A program made the translations under genes and the position numbers. A stretch of DNA of 20,455 bases from Mageeibacillus sp. UBA4314 (GTDB taxonomy: Bacteria > Bacillota > Clostridia > Saccharofermentanales > Saccharofermentanaceae), in contig DGUI01000046.1 in NCBI GenBank assembly GCA_002394605.1, positions 1 through 20,455 on the forward strand, written 5' to 3'. Positions 14,118-20,455 of the stretch are shown piece by piece; positions within the stretch are counted from its first letter, which is position 1, and each line of letters opens with the position of its first letter. Below the pieces are notes generated by a model that did no database searches, was not told the DNA's origin, and saw only the letters and a program-made list of their open reading frames with translations.

Positions 14118-15446
14118 CACCTGATCGACTGGTATCAATATTTCAGAATAGAATATGGTCCCTTCATGGTGGAATCTTGCTGATCCGCCGTGGTGTTCTG
14201 CGATGGTGGCGATCGACCTCAGGCCGATGCCGCTTTGTTTTTTCTTGGTGGAGATATAGCTGTCACCTTTGTGCAGGGCCTTCCCACCGAAAGAGTTCAT
14301 CCCGACTATATAGAGATCCTTGTTATTCTCGATGTGGATCGCCAGTTCTATGAACTTCCTTCCCTCGGTCTGTTCTGATGCCGCCCTTATGGTATTGTCC
14401 AGTATGTTTCCGATGATGCTGCACAGCTCGTAGTCGCTCAGGCCGGTCTTCAAGCCTTCCGGAAGATCGATCCTGTAAGATGTCTCGATACCGTTGGAAG
14501 CGGCTTCAGTGCTGTAGTAATTCAGCACTGCGTTAAGAGCGATATTCCTGGAATAATTCTTGATCTCGTTTTCAGGGAGGGCATTTGCATATTCATCGAG
14601 ATAGCGGTTGAGTTCGTCAAGATCTCCTTTCTCCGCCATGACCCGGATCGTCCTTAGAGTGTGCTTAAAGTCGTGGCGTATGCGCGCATTGTCGTCCATG
14701 TATTTATGCTGTTTCTCATAAACGATCTCCTGCATCTCCATAAGATCTGTCTTGATCCTTAATCTGGCATAGGCCAGAAGGTTCTTGACCATGTTGTAGA
14801 ATATCGCTCCGAGGAATATCAGCAGGAAGAATACAACTGACTGGATGAGGATAAATGTCCTGAATATATTGTTGACGTAGAGAGTCTCGTATTTCTGAGG
14901 GATCATGCTTATGTTGACGGACATGAACATAAAGGAGATGACGGATGTGATCCACCAGGAATAACTGTCGGACATGTTGTCTACAAGGAATCTGGCATAT
15001 TTGCCGAGAAGAGGATAGAGTATCAGGGCTCCCGCCACAGATATCGATATGCAGGATATAACGTACACCGGAGTTATGTAACTTGCACCGCCTTGAGGAT
15101 CGAATCCTGCATCGATGGCGTTTGCAAAGTTGGAGAATACGGACATGATGGCACATACATATACGAAGATCGCCGTTGACTGGGCAATATTGGCTGTTAC
15201 CACTTTGCAATATGCCGTAAAGCAGATGGCCATGATAGGGAGCAGGATGACATTGGGATTGACTCTGAACATATAGATCAAGAGTGCGCCGGCGGGAATG
15301 ATAGTAAAGAACAGAAGGAACAGCAGGATCATGACCTTCCTGTAGCTGTACCTGAGGTGATTCTTCATTGGCGCTATGCATAAGATCCCTGCGGGGATCA
15401 GGTTGAGCATGGACAGGAATATCATCAGGAATCCGTTTGCGTCCAT
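14106..15446 (-). CDS. AgrC-like GHKL sensor histidine kinase
   Basis: 446 aa. About six TM segments fill residues 1-220, then a coiled linker. The phospho-acceptor motif is RIRHDFKHTL with His258, the AgrC/ComD-type H-box. The ATPase domain has NILDNTIRA (N-box, Asn347-Asn351) and GIGLRS (G-box, from 406), as in the HATPase_c_5/GHKL group. It should sense a signal at the membrane and phosphorylate the LytTR regulator encoded 12 bp upstream in the same operon. The ATG has CGGAG at a normal distance. No AgrB protease or AgrD-like peptide gene is visible nearby, so the signal need not be a peptide. The 3' end overlaps the convergent 13497-14117 gene. Confidence 0.92.
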   Translation of the reverse strand: MDANGFLMIFLSMLNLIPAGILCIAPMKNHLRYSYRKVMILLFLLFFTIIPAGALLIYMFRVNPNVILLPIMAICFTAYCKVVTANIAQSTAIFVYVCAIMSVFSNFANAIDAGFDPQGGASYITPVYVISCISISVAGALILYPLLGKYARFLVDNMSDSYSWWITSVISFMFMSVNISMIPQKYETLYVNNIFRTFILIQSVVFFLLIFLGAIFYNMVKNLLAYARLRIKTDLMEMQEIVYEKQHKYMDDNARIRHDFKHTLRTIRVMAEKGDLDELNRYLDEYANALPENEIKNYSRNIALNAVLNYYSTEAASNGIETSYRIDLPEGLKTGLSDYELCSIIGNILDNTIRAASEQTEGRKFIELAIHIENNKDLYIVGMNSFGGKALHKGDSYISTKKKQSGIGLRSIATIAEHHGGSARFHHEGTIFYSEILIPVDQVSEV

Positions 15447-15458
15447 AACAAGACTCCG

Positions 15459-16187
15459 TCAATGTATCTTACTGCGTATCTTTGCAAACATGTAATTACG
15501 GTACGTTTGCTCCAGGTCCTTGCGTTTCTTGACGTTGTAGGGAAGATGGATCATGCCGCCGACGACACAGATACCGTTCCCGAAGTCAGTGATATAGTCC
15601 ATGTTGACCATTGTTCCGCGGTTGATGAGAAGGAACCTACCGTCTTCTCTAAGCTGCTCTTCCGCATCACCGAAATTCATCCTGCTCTTATGCTCGTTCA
15701 TATCCTTATCAGTGATATGGAGATAGTGACCGTTAGACCTGATGCCCATGATATCGCTGAACCTGATGCGGTACTCTGACTTGCCGTCATGGAATGTAAA
15801 GCACTTGCCGTCCCTTGTTACCTGATGCGTGATATCGTCCATCAGGCGGAATATGCGGTCCTTATTTGCAGGCTTGATCACATAATCGAAAGCATGGAGC
15901 GAGAACGCAGACGGCATGTGATCCTCACTTGTAGTAAGGAAGATGATCAGTGCATTCGGGTCCATCTCTCTGATCTTCCCGGCAGCATCAATGCCGTTCT
16001 TGCCATTCATGTAGATATCCATGAATATCGCTGTATACCTGAAAGGAGCATATGAAGATATGAACTCCTCAGGATCGTTATACGGATCTATGGAGATGTC
16101 TGTCAGATTGAGAGAAGCATAATCCTGAAGGATCGGGGAAAGCTGCTCTATGTCGGAGTTGTTGTCATCTACGATCGCAATATTCAT
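15459..16187 (-). CDS. LytTR-family response regulator
   Basis: 242 aa. Receiver domain 1-120 with acidic pocket Asp7-Asp8, phospho-acceptor Asp57 (IFMDIY), Thr85/Thr86 and Lys105 (VIKP). A LytTR DNA-binding domain fills about 130-238 (FSDIMGIRSNGHYLHI, RFLLINRGTMVNMDYI, LPYNVKKRKDLEQTYRNY). AAGGAG lies 7 nt before the ATG. It is the first gene of the regulator-kinase operon and presumably the partner of the kinase. Its own promoter carries a direct-repeat pair that could be its binding site. The divergent lipoprotein gene at 16420 is a possible further target. Confidence 0.93.
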   Translation of the reverse strand: MNIAIVDDNNSDIEQLSPILQDYASLNLTDISIDPYNDPEEFISSYAPFRYTAIFMDIYMNGKNGIDAAGKIREMDPNALIIFLTTSEDHMPSAFSLHAFDYVIKPANKDRIFRLMDDITHQVTRDGKCFTFHDGKSEYRIRFSDIMGIRSNGHYLHITDKDMNEHKSRMNFGDAEEQLREDGRFLLINRGTMVNMDYITDFGNGICVVGGMIHLPYNVKKRKDLEQTYRNYMFAKIRSKIH

Positions 16188-16214
16188 TGTGTGCTCCTTA
16201 TATAAACGCGATTA

Positions 16215-16243
16215 AGTATAAAGGACAAAAAGGAGTTTGTAAA
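16215..16243 (-). promoter_or_regulatory. Promoter of the two-component operon
   Basis: On the minus strand TTTACA (16243-16238) and TATACT (16220-16215) are exactly 17 bp apart, 28 bp before the start codon. Confidence 0.75.
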
Positions 16244-16276
16244 CATCATCCGTGCCAAAATGGCATCATTCGTGCC
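16244..16276 (-). promoter_or_regulatory. Candidate LytTR binding site (direct repeats)
   Basis: On the minus strand GGCACGAATGATG and GGCACGGATGATG (12 of 13 identical) are spaced 20 bp start to start. The second ends immediately before the -35 hexamer. LytTR regulators typically bind two direct repeats about two helical turns apart just upstream of -35, so this is a likely activator site. The regulator's sequence preference is not known. Confidence 0.5.
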
Positions 16277-16322
16277 TTTCGGGCTTTTTGTGCCACATCC
16301 GTTCCTTATGTGTGCAGCCATA

Positions 16323-16350
16323 TTGCAAATGCGGTGATATTTATTAAAAT
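16323..16350 (+). promoter_or_regulatory. Possible promoter of the 16420 lipoprotein gene
   Basis: TTGCAA and TAAAAT are 16 bp apart, about 70 bp before the start codon. Confidence 0.4.
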
Positions 16351-16419
16351 ACTGCCGAATGCACTGATCGTGCATCTCATCATTACTCAAGAATATGAAT
16401 AAGAGAATTGGAGAAAAGA

Positions 16420-16956
16420 ATGATGAAGATTATTGCTAGGATGTTAGTTGTAGTCATGTCCGTTGTCATGATGGGATTCGTTTTCGCAGCATGCAGCGTT
16501 GAGAAGGACGTTTTGGGTGACTGGACAGTATCAACAATCAATGGCAAGACATGTGAAGAGTATGCAGCTCCCCTGGGTGTACCTGCAAACATGGTTGCTC
16601 TGAACCTCAAGATCGAGAAGGACAAGGCAACAATGACAGGTGTTAAGGGTTCACAGGAGTTCAAGGTAGCTTTCAAGTCTAACGGCGTTGAGCTCACAAA
16701 GGACGGCAACCCCGCAGGTTCACTCCTTTTTGACAAGAGCGCTCAGACACTCAAGATGCAGGACAACTCAACAGGCGCTATCATCGAGTACGTATTCAAG
16801 AAGGGTACAACAGACCTGACAGTTGCAGAGCAGGCAGAGCCCGCAGAGGATGCAGCTACAGAGGATCAGGCTGACGGTGAAGGCGAAGCAGAAGCAGCTG
16901 ATGACCAGGGCGAGGATTACGCAGAAGAAGGCGCAGGCGAGGAAGAAGCAGCCTGA
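16420..16956 (+). CDS. Small acidic-tailed lipoprotein
   Basis: 178 aa from ATG 16420. The in-frame TTG at 16408 is less likely because GGAGA at 16410-16414 sits 5 nt before the ATG. The N-terminus is a lipoprotein signal peptide with lipobox VFAAC, so the mature protein starts at Cys and is anchored to the outer membrane leaflet face. Residues about 30-135 form a small beta-rich domain (VLGDWTVSTINGKT..., FKVAFKSNGVEL, GSLLFDKSAQTLKM), similar in layout to lipocalin-like/DUF-type lipoprotein domains with a conserved GxW. The last 40 residues are almost only Glu, Asp, Ala and Gly. Function unknown. It is followed by a terminator 30 bp upstream of the next gene, so expression of that gene may be partly by read-through. 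Confidence 0.82.
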   Translation: MMKIIARMLVVVMSVVMMGFVFAACSVEKDVLGDWTVSTINGKTCEEYAAPLGVPANMVALNLKIEKDKATMTGVKGSQEFKVAFKSNGVELTKDGNPAGSLLFDKSAQTLKMQDNSTGAIIEYVFKKGTTDLTVAEQAEPAEDAATEDQADGEGEAEAADDQGEDYAEEGAGEEEAA

Positions 16957-17002
16957 TAGGTTAGTCTGATGCGTATCATGATCTACTAGGATATCATGCA
17001 AT

Positions 17003-17043
17003 AGCAGGTGCAAAGTCTCAGGACTTTGCGCCTGCTTGTTTTA
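17003..17043 (+). terminator. Intrinsic terminator after the lipoprotein gene
   Basis: A 14-bp stem GCAGGTGCAAAGTC / GACTTTGCGCCTGC with one G-T pair (17004-17017 with 17022-17035), TCAG loop, then TTGTTTTATT. Confidence 0.88.
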
Positions 17044-17066
17044 TTACACAATTAACGGAGGCAGTT

Positions 17067-17774
17067 ATGTCAGAAGAAGTTAAGGAAACCCCTAAGAAAA
17101 AGTCATTCATAACAGAATCAAAACTCGAGATACTGATCGCTATTTTCCTCGGTATCACGATGGTGCTGACGGCGTGGGCAACATGGATCGGCTCACTCCA
17201 CGGCGGTAACCAGGCAACTAACTATACAAAGAGCAATAACATTTCCTCAGATGCCAATTCCATGTACAACGAAGCAGCACAGAACCTCATGCAGGATATG
17301 ATGCTGTGGAACACGATTACAGATTATAAGTTCGACATGGCCCTAGCTGAAGCCAAGGGAGAACAGACAGAGGTTACCCTGATCGAACAGAAGATAGATC
17401 AGATCATTGCAGACAGCTGTACAGAGAGTTTCCAGGCTGCGATCGAGTGGGCGCTCAGCCAGGAGACTGAGGTATCACCTTTCGATAAGGAAGGATATAC
17501 GGACAGCTATTATGAGGAGGCATCTGCCAAGCTCTCAGAAGCACAGGCACTCCTTGAAGAAGGTATGCAGGACAACAGGAACGGTGATACATATAACCTC
17601 GTAACGGTTATCTATTCTCTCGTATTGTTCCTCCTCGGCATCGTAGGTATCTTCAAGAACATCCCGAACAGGTTTGTTGTATTCCTCATCGCAGTGATAA
17701 TCCTCATCATCGCTACGGTCTTCATGGTTCAGATCCCCATGCCTACGGGCTTTGATCTGGGAAGCTACTTCTGA
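17067..17774 (+). CDS. Three-TM membrane protein, DUF4337-like layout
   Basis: 235 aa. A short Lys-rich cytoplasmic N-terminus, TM1 at about 22-42, a soluble mostly helical region (about 45-175), then TM2 (178-196) and TM3 (202-223). The HGGNQATNYTKSNNISSDANSMYNEA stretch after TM1 and the overall layout resemble DUF4337-type proteins; the match is by eye. GGAGG sits 5 nt before the ATG. It is 15 bp upstream of the clostripain-like gene, so the two are probably one transcript. I see no clear promoter between the preceding terminator and this gene. It could be a membrane partner of the peptidase, but nothing in the sequence proves it. Confidence 0.75.
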   Translation: MSEEVKETPKKKSFITESKLEILIAIFLGITMVLTAWATWIGSLHGGNQATNYTKSNNISSDANSMYNEAAQNLMQDMMLWNTITDYKFDMALAEAKGEQTEVTLIEQKIDQIIADSCTESFQAAIEWALSQETEVSPFDKEGYTDSYYEEASAKLSEAQALLEEGMQDNRNGDTYNLVTVIYSLVLFLLGIVGIFKNIPNRFVVFLIAVIILIIATVFMVQIPMPTGFDLGSYF

Positions 17775-17789
17775 TCAGGGGGCTAAGTA

Positions 17790-20201
17790 ATGAAGAAGTT
17801 TGATAAGTTAGGACGTAAGCTCGTCTCACTGACACTTGCCGGCGCTCTTACACTCGGTATCGCTTCATGTGACTCTTCTGATCCTTCAGAACAGTCACAG
17901 CAGTCAGGCGACGTGACGGCAGCTTCATCTGAAAGCAGCGGCGGCAGCACCGGAAGCGTAGCTCCGATGCAGCTGTCTGCCGATCATGATACAGGTGACA
18001 TGACGATCACCCGTCCCCAGCTTCCCGGAACGCCGATGGGTGAAGAGGGTACATGGACGGTCTTCATCTATCTCTGCGGATCTGACCTGGAATCAGAAAA
18101 CGGTGCCGGTGTCAATGACATTGCAGAGATGGCTCAGGCAACGCAGAATGACAAGGTCCGTTTTGTAGTCCAGACCGGCGGTTCCAGCAAGTGGAACTAC
18201 GACGGGATCTCCGCTGACAAGTCACAGAGATTCGTCGTAGAGAACGGTGATATCACGATGGTCTACGAGGACAACGACGTAAGCATGGGTGATACGAACA
18301 CTCTTGCAGACTATCTGACATGGGGTCTTAAGACTTACCCTGCAGATAATATGGGCCTTATCCTCTGGGATCACGGCAACGGAGCGATCGAAGGCGTCTG
18401 CTTTGATGAGCAGCACGACAGCGATTCACTCCTTCTGCGTGAGATCGACAGCGCGCTCCTTACGGCTCAGCAGCAGATGACTGAGAAGTGGGAGTTCATC
18501 GGATTCGATGCATGCCTCATGGGCAACATCGAAGCAGCAAACATCCTCGCAAACTATGCGAAATACATGTACGGCTCGGAAGAAGTCGAGCCCGGTGCAG
18601 GCTGGAACTATGTCGAGATAGGCAACTATCTGGCAAACAATCCCACGGCATCAGGCGCTGACTTAGGTCCTGTGGTATGTGATTCATTCTTCCAGGGCTG
18701 TAAGGATGCCGGTGACTATGATGTTTGTACTCTTGCAGTTATCGACCTTTCCAAGATCGATGACGTTATGAAGAGTTTTAATACCTTTGCAAAGGACATC
18801 TACGACAAGGGTGGGAATGCCACCAACCTCTCTGCAATGATCCGTGCGATCGAGAGCGGTGAGAACTTCGGTTCCAACAATGAGAACGAGGGGTATACCA
18901 ACATGGTAGACCTCGGCGGACTCGTAGATGCCTGCAGCGATTATTCCTCACATGCGACAACGGTCAAGAATGCCATAGATAGTGCGGTAGTTTACAAGAT
19001 CCACGGTGATAATCACCCGGGTGCTTGTGGACTGTCGACATATTATCCCCTTAAGGTTGGCGGTTCCACAGAGCTTAAGAAATACAATGACATCTGTGTA
19101 AGCCCGCACTACATGGCATTCATTGACCGTCGCGATTATAGCGCCGCTTACTACAGTAACGACGCTAACAATCAGGATGCTGAGCAGCAGTCAGATTACT
19201 ATCAGGATCTTGAATCCAACATCTCCTACTTCGTACAGGACGGAGAGTCTTACTGTTATGATCAGCCTAATGATACATATTACCATTTCGATGCTTCATC
19301 ACAGAAGTGGGAAGAAGTGGACGGTGAAGGCCTTGATGCCTCACAGTATGAATACACAAATGCCGAGCAGGCAACAGGCAACTATTCTGATGCCGAGATC
19401 TTCGGCGATGACGGTACATGGAACTGGAACTCTGATTACGATTACGATCAGTCTACAGGTACATATACCAACAAGCCCACGGAGACGGATCAGTTCAACT
19501 ACGGTGACAGCTACGAACAGACCGGTGAGAGTAAGCACATCAAGTTCCTCGTAGCTCCCGGCATGGGCAGCGATGACAAGTTCGGGTTCACGCTTACCAA
19601 GTACTCGCTTGACCATACGGCAGATGTTTTTGCGAATGTCTATATGGTGCTCAATGATAACGAAGTCCTCCTGCTCGGTGACACCTATGATGTCGAGTGC
19701 GACTGGGAGAACGGTACGTTCAAGGACATGTTCGACGGTTCATGGATATCACTTCCTGATGGTCAGAACCTGCCCACGGAGATCGTTGACAAGAATGACG
19801 AATACGTTATCTTCACATCCCACATCAAGCTGAACGGAGAGGAGACGAACCTCCGTTTCAGACAGAACATCTCTGACGGCTCGATCAAGATCGAAGGTGC
19901 CTGGGACGGTATCGCAGAGAGTGGTGCTGCTTCCAGAGACTTCAAGAAGATCAAGTCAGGCGATAAGATAGTTCCTATCTATACCAGCCTTACACTTGAT
20001 GATGATCCGCAGGAGGCAGCATACGAGGGCGAAGAATTTACAGTCGGAGCTTCTGGTCTTGAACTGAGCTATGGCGCTCTGTTCGAGGGAGATTACATGT
20101 ATGCATTTGTCATCGAGGATATCTACAAGGATTATCTCGAGACTGATCTGGCGGCATTTAATGTTGACAAGGACGGCGAAGTATCGTTCTACGAAGAATA
20201 A
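17790..20201 (+). CDS. Clostripain-family (C11) cysteine peptidase, lipoprotein
   Basis: 803 aa. The signal peptide ends in lipobox LGIASC (Cys27). A Ser/Gly-rich spacer (28-85) follows. The C11 domain runs from WTVFIYLCGSDLES (about 89) to about 455, with catalytic His195 in ILWDHGNG and Cys242 in GFDACLMG, the dyad of clostripain-like enzymes. The family prefers Arg/Lys at P1 and is usually self-processed; no processing site is assigned here. Residues about 455-575 are Tyr/Asp/Asn/Gln-rich and low in complexity, and residues about 575-803 form a beta-rich C-terminal domain I cannot name. The enzyme should act outside the cell, tethered to the membrane. The start has a GGGGG Shine-Dalgarno and it follows the 17067 gene by 15 bp. 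Confidence 0.92.
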   Translation: MKKFDKLGRKLVSLTLAGALTLGIASCDSSDPSEQSQQSGDVTAASSESSGGSTGSVAPMQLSADHDTGDMTITRPQLPGTPMGEEGTWTVFIYLCGSDLESENGAGVNDIAEMAQATQNDKVRFVVQTGGSSKWNYDGISADKSQRFVVENGDITMVYEDNDVSMGDTNTLADYLTWGLKTYPADNMGLILWDHGNGAIEGVCFDEQHDSDSLLLREIDSALLTAQQQMTEKWEFIGFDACLMGNIEAANILANYAKYMYGSEEVEPGAGWNYVEIGNYLANNPTASGADLGPVVCDSFFQGCKDAGDYDVCTLAVIDLSKIDDVMKSFNTFAKDIYDKGGNATNLSAMIRAIESGENFGSNNENEGYTNMVDLGGLVDACSDYSSHATTVKNAIDSAVVYKIHGDNHPGACGLSTYYPLKVGGSTELKKYNDICVSPHYMAFIDRRDYSAAYYSNDANNQDAEQQSDYYQDLESNISYFVQDGESYCYDQPNDTYYHFDASSQKWEEVDGEGLDASQYEYTNAEQATGNYSDAEIFGDDGTWNWNSDYDYDQSTGTYTNKPTETDQFNYGDSYEQTGESKHIKFLVAPGMGSDDKFGFTLTKYSLDHTADVFANVYMVLNDNEVLLLGDTYDVECDWENGTFKDMFDGSWISLPDGQNLPTEIVDKNDEYVIFTSHIKLNGEETNLRFRQNISDGSIKIEGAWDGIAESGAASRDFKKIKSGDKIVPIYTSLTLDDDPQEAAYEGEEFTVGASGLELSYGALFEGDYMYAFVIEDIYKDYLETDLAAFNVDKDGEVSFYEE

Positions 20202-20381
20202 GAGGCGCTCCGGGCAGTGTTTCCGGGGACAGTCGCTCGCTTACAGAACGCAAATGGGATGCACCCATTTGCGTTTTTCTTTGCCGACCGGGTACAAAGA
20301 TCCTCAGAAATTGTATTCTTCGCTATCGGGGAGTTGGTGGAGTGAGTGATGTTAATTGCGGATGTGACAGTGGGGACAGGG
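20202..20381 (+). repeat. Stop-codon-abutting repeat element, copy 2
   Basis: Second copy of the element at 4108-4283, again starting at the base after a stop codon. Shared order: GCGCT-CGG block, 21-nt identical core (20220-20240), TTACAG, terminator hairpin, TTTGCCG, CAAAGATCC, GGGGAGT, and a GGGGACA box at 20372-20378. Confidence 0.8.
20248..20278 (+). terminator. Intrinsic terminator inside repeat copy 2
   Basis: A perfect 11-bp stem ACGCAAATGGG / CCCATTTGCGT (20248-20258 with 20264-20274) with a 5-nt loop is followed by TTTTT. Relative to copy 1 one T-A pair is replaced by G-C on both arms. Confidence 0.9.
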
Positions 20382-20401
20382 GTGTGCCAGTGGGGACAGG
20401 G
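20368..20401. repeat. Tandem CAGTGGGGACAGGG boxes
   Basis: A 14-bp sequence is repeated exactly at 20368-20381 and 20388-20401, 20 bp apart. It is the same GGGGACA core as the boxes at 4271 and 4635. Confidence 0.7.
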
Positions 20402-20455
20402 ATGATCAGAGGTTAGTGATTGTTTATACTCTGCGCTTTCAGTAAAGTGCTCAAT

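Noticed and set aside
16251..16295. Terminator-like GCC-TTTC-GGGC-TTTTT on the plus strand
   Set aside because: The stem is only 3-4 bp and lies in the divergent promoter region with no upstream gene to end.
16187..16402. Small plus-strand frame in the divergent region, considered as an AgrD-like peptide gene
   Set aside because: Starts at a non-ATG codon with no ribosome site and lacks any signal-peptide precursor features.

Overview
The window reads as a chromosomal segment of a Gram-positive, low-to-medium GC Firmicute, most likely a gut or rumen member of Clostridia. The grounds are a sortase-anchored surface protein, two lipoproteins, a choline/glucan-type cell-wall-binding repeat protein, a clostripain-family (C11) peptidase, an AgrC/AgrA-like two-component pair and a tRNA gene with an encoded CCA. 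No phage, conjugation, IS transposase or CRISPR gene is visible. The genus cannot be fixed from the sequence alone.

Layout. 1-791 is the 3' part of a Thr-rich stalk / Cna-B / VPATG surface protein, closed by a strong terminator. 931-4107 is a very large membrane protein that joins two GT-C glycosyltransferase modules. 4108-4773 is a 666-bp convergent intergenic region packed with repeats. 4774-6321 (minus) and 6403-8490 (plus) are two more divergently transcribed GT-C-type membrane proteins. 8543-9208 is a secreted cell-wall-binding repeat protein. 9209-9578 is a second convergent intergenic region holding a regular array of eight GTAAACCC boxes between two terminators. 9579-10868 (minus) is a zinc-ribbon membrane protein with poly-Asp runs. 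10986-11070 (minus) is tRNA-Leu(GAG). 11190-13445 is a fourth large GT-C/YfhO-like membrane protein. 13497-14117 is a DUF47/PhoU-like helical protein whose 3' end overlaps that of the convergent histidine kinase. 14106-16187 (minus) is a LytTR response regulator plus GHKL histidine kinase operon. 16420-20201 holds a small lipoprotein, a three-TM membrane protein and a clostripain-family lipoprotein.

How it may work together. Most products act at or outside the membrane. Four polytopic GT-C proteins within 12.5 kb suggest lipid-linked sugar transfer to cell-surface polymers or proteins. The Ser/Thr-rich stalk of the first protein is a conceivable acceptor, but that is inference. The two-component pair has a good promoter with two 13-bp direct repeats abutting its -35 box, which suggests autoregulation.

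The least ordinary material is non-coding: (i) a repeat family that begins right after stop codons, carries a terminator hairpin with a compensatory base-pair change and ends in GGGGACA boxes, with two fuller copies and one partial copy; (ii) a 51-bp palindromic unit duplicated in tandem; (iii) the 53-bp-period array of alternating GTAAACCC/GGGTTTAC boxes. All family assignments were made by reading motifs; no database search was run.
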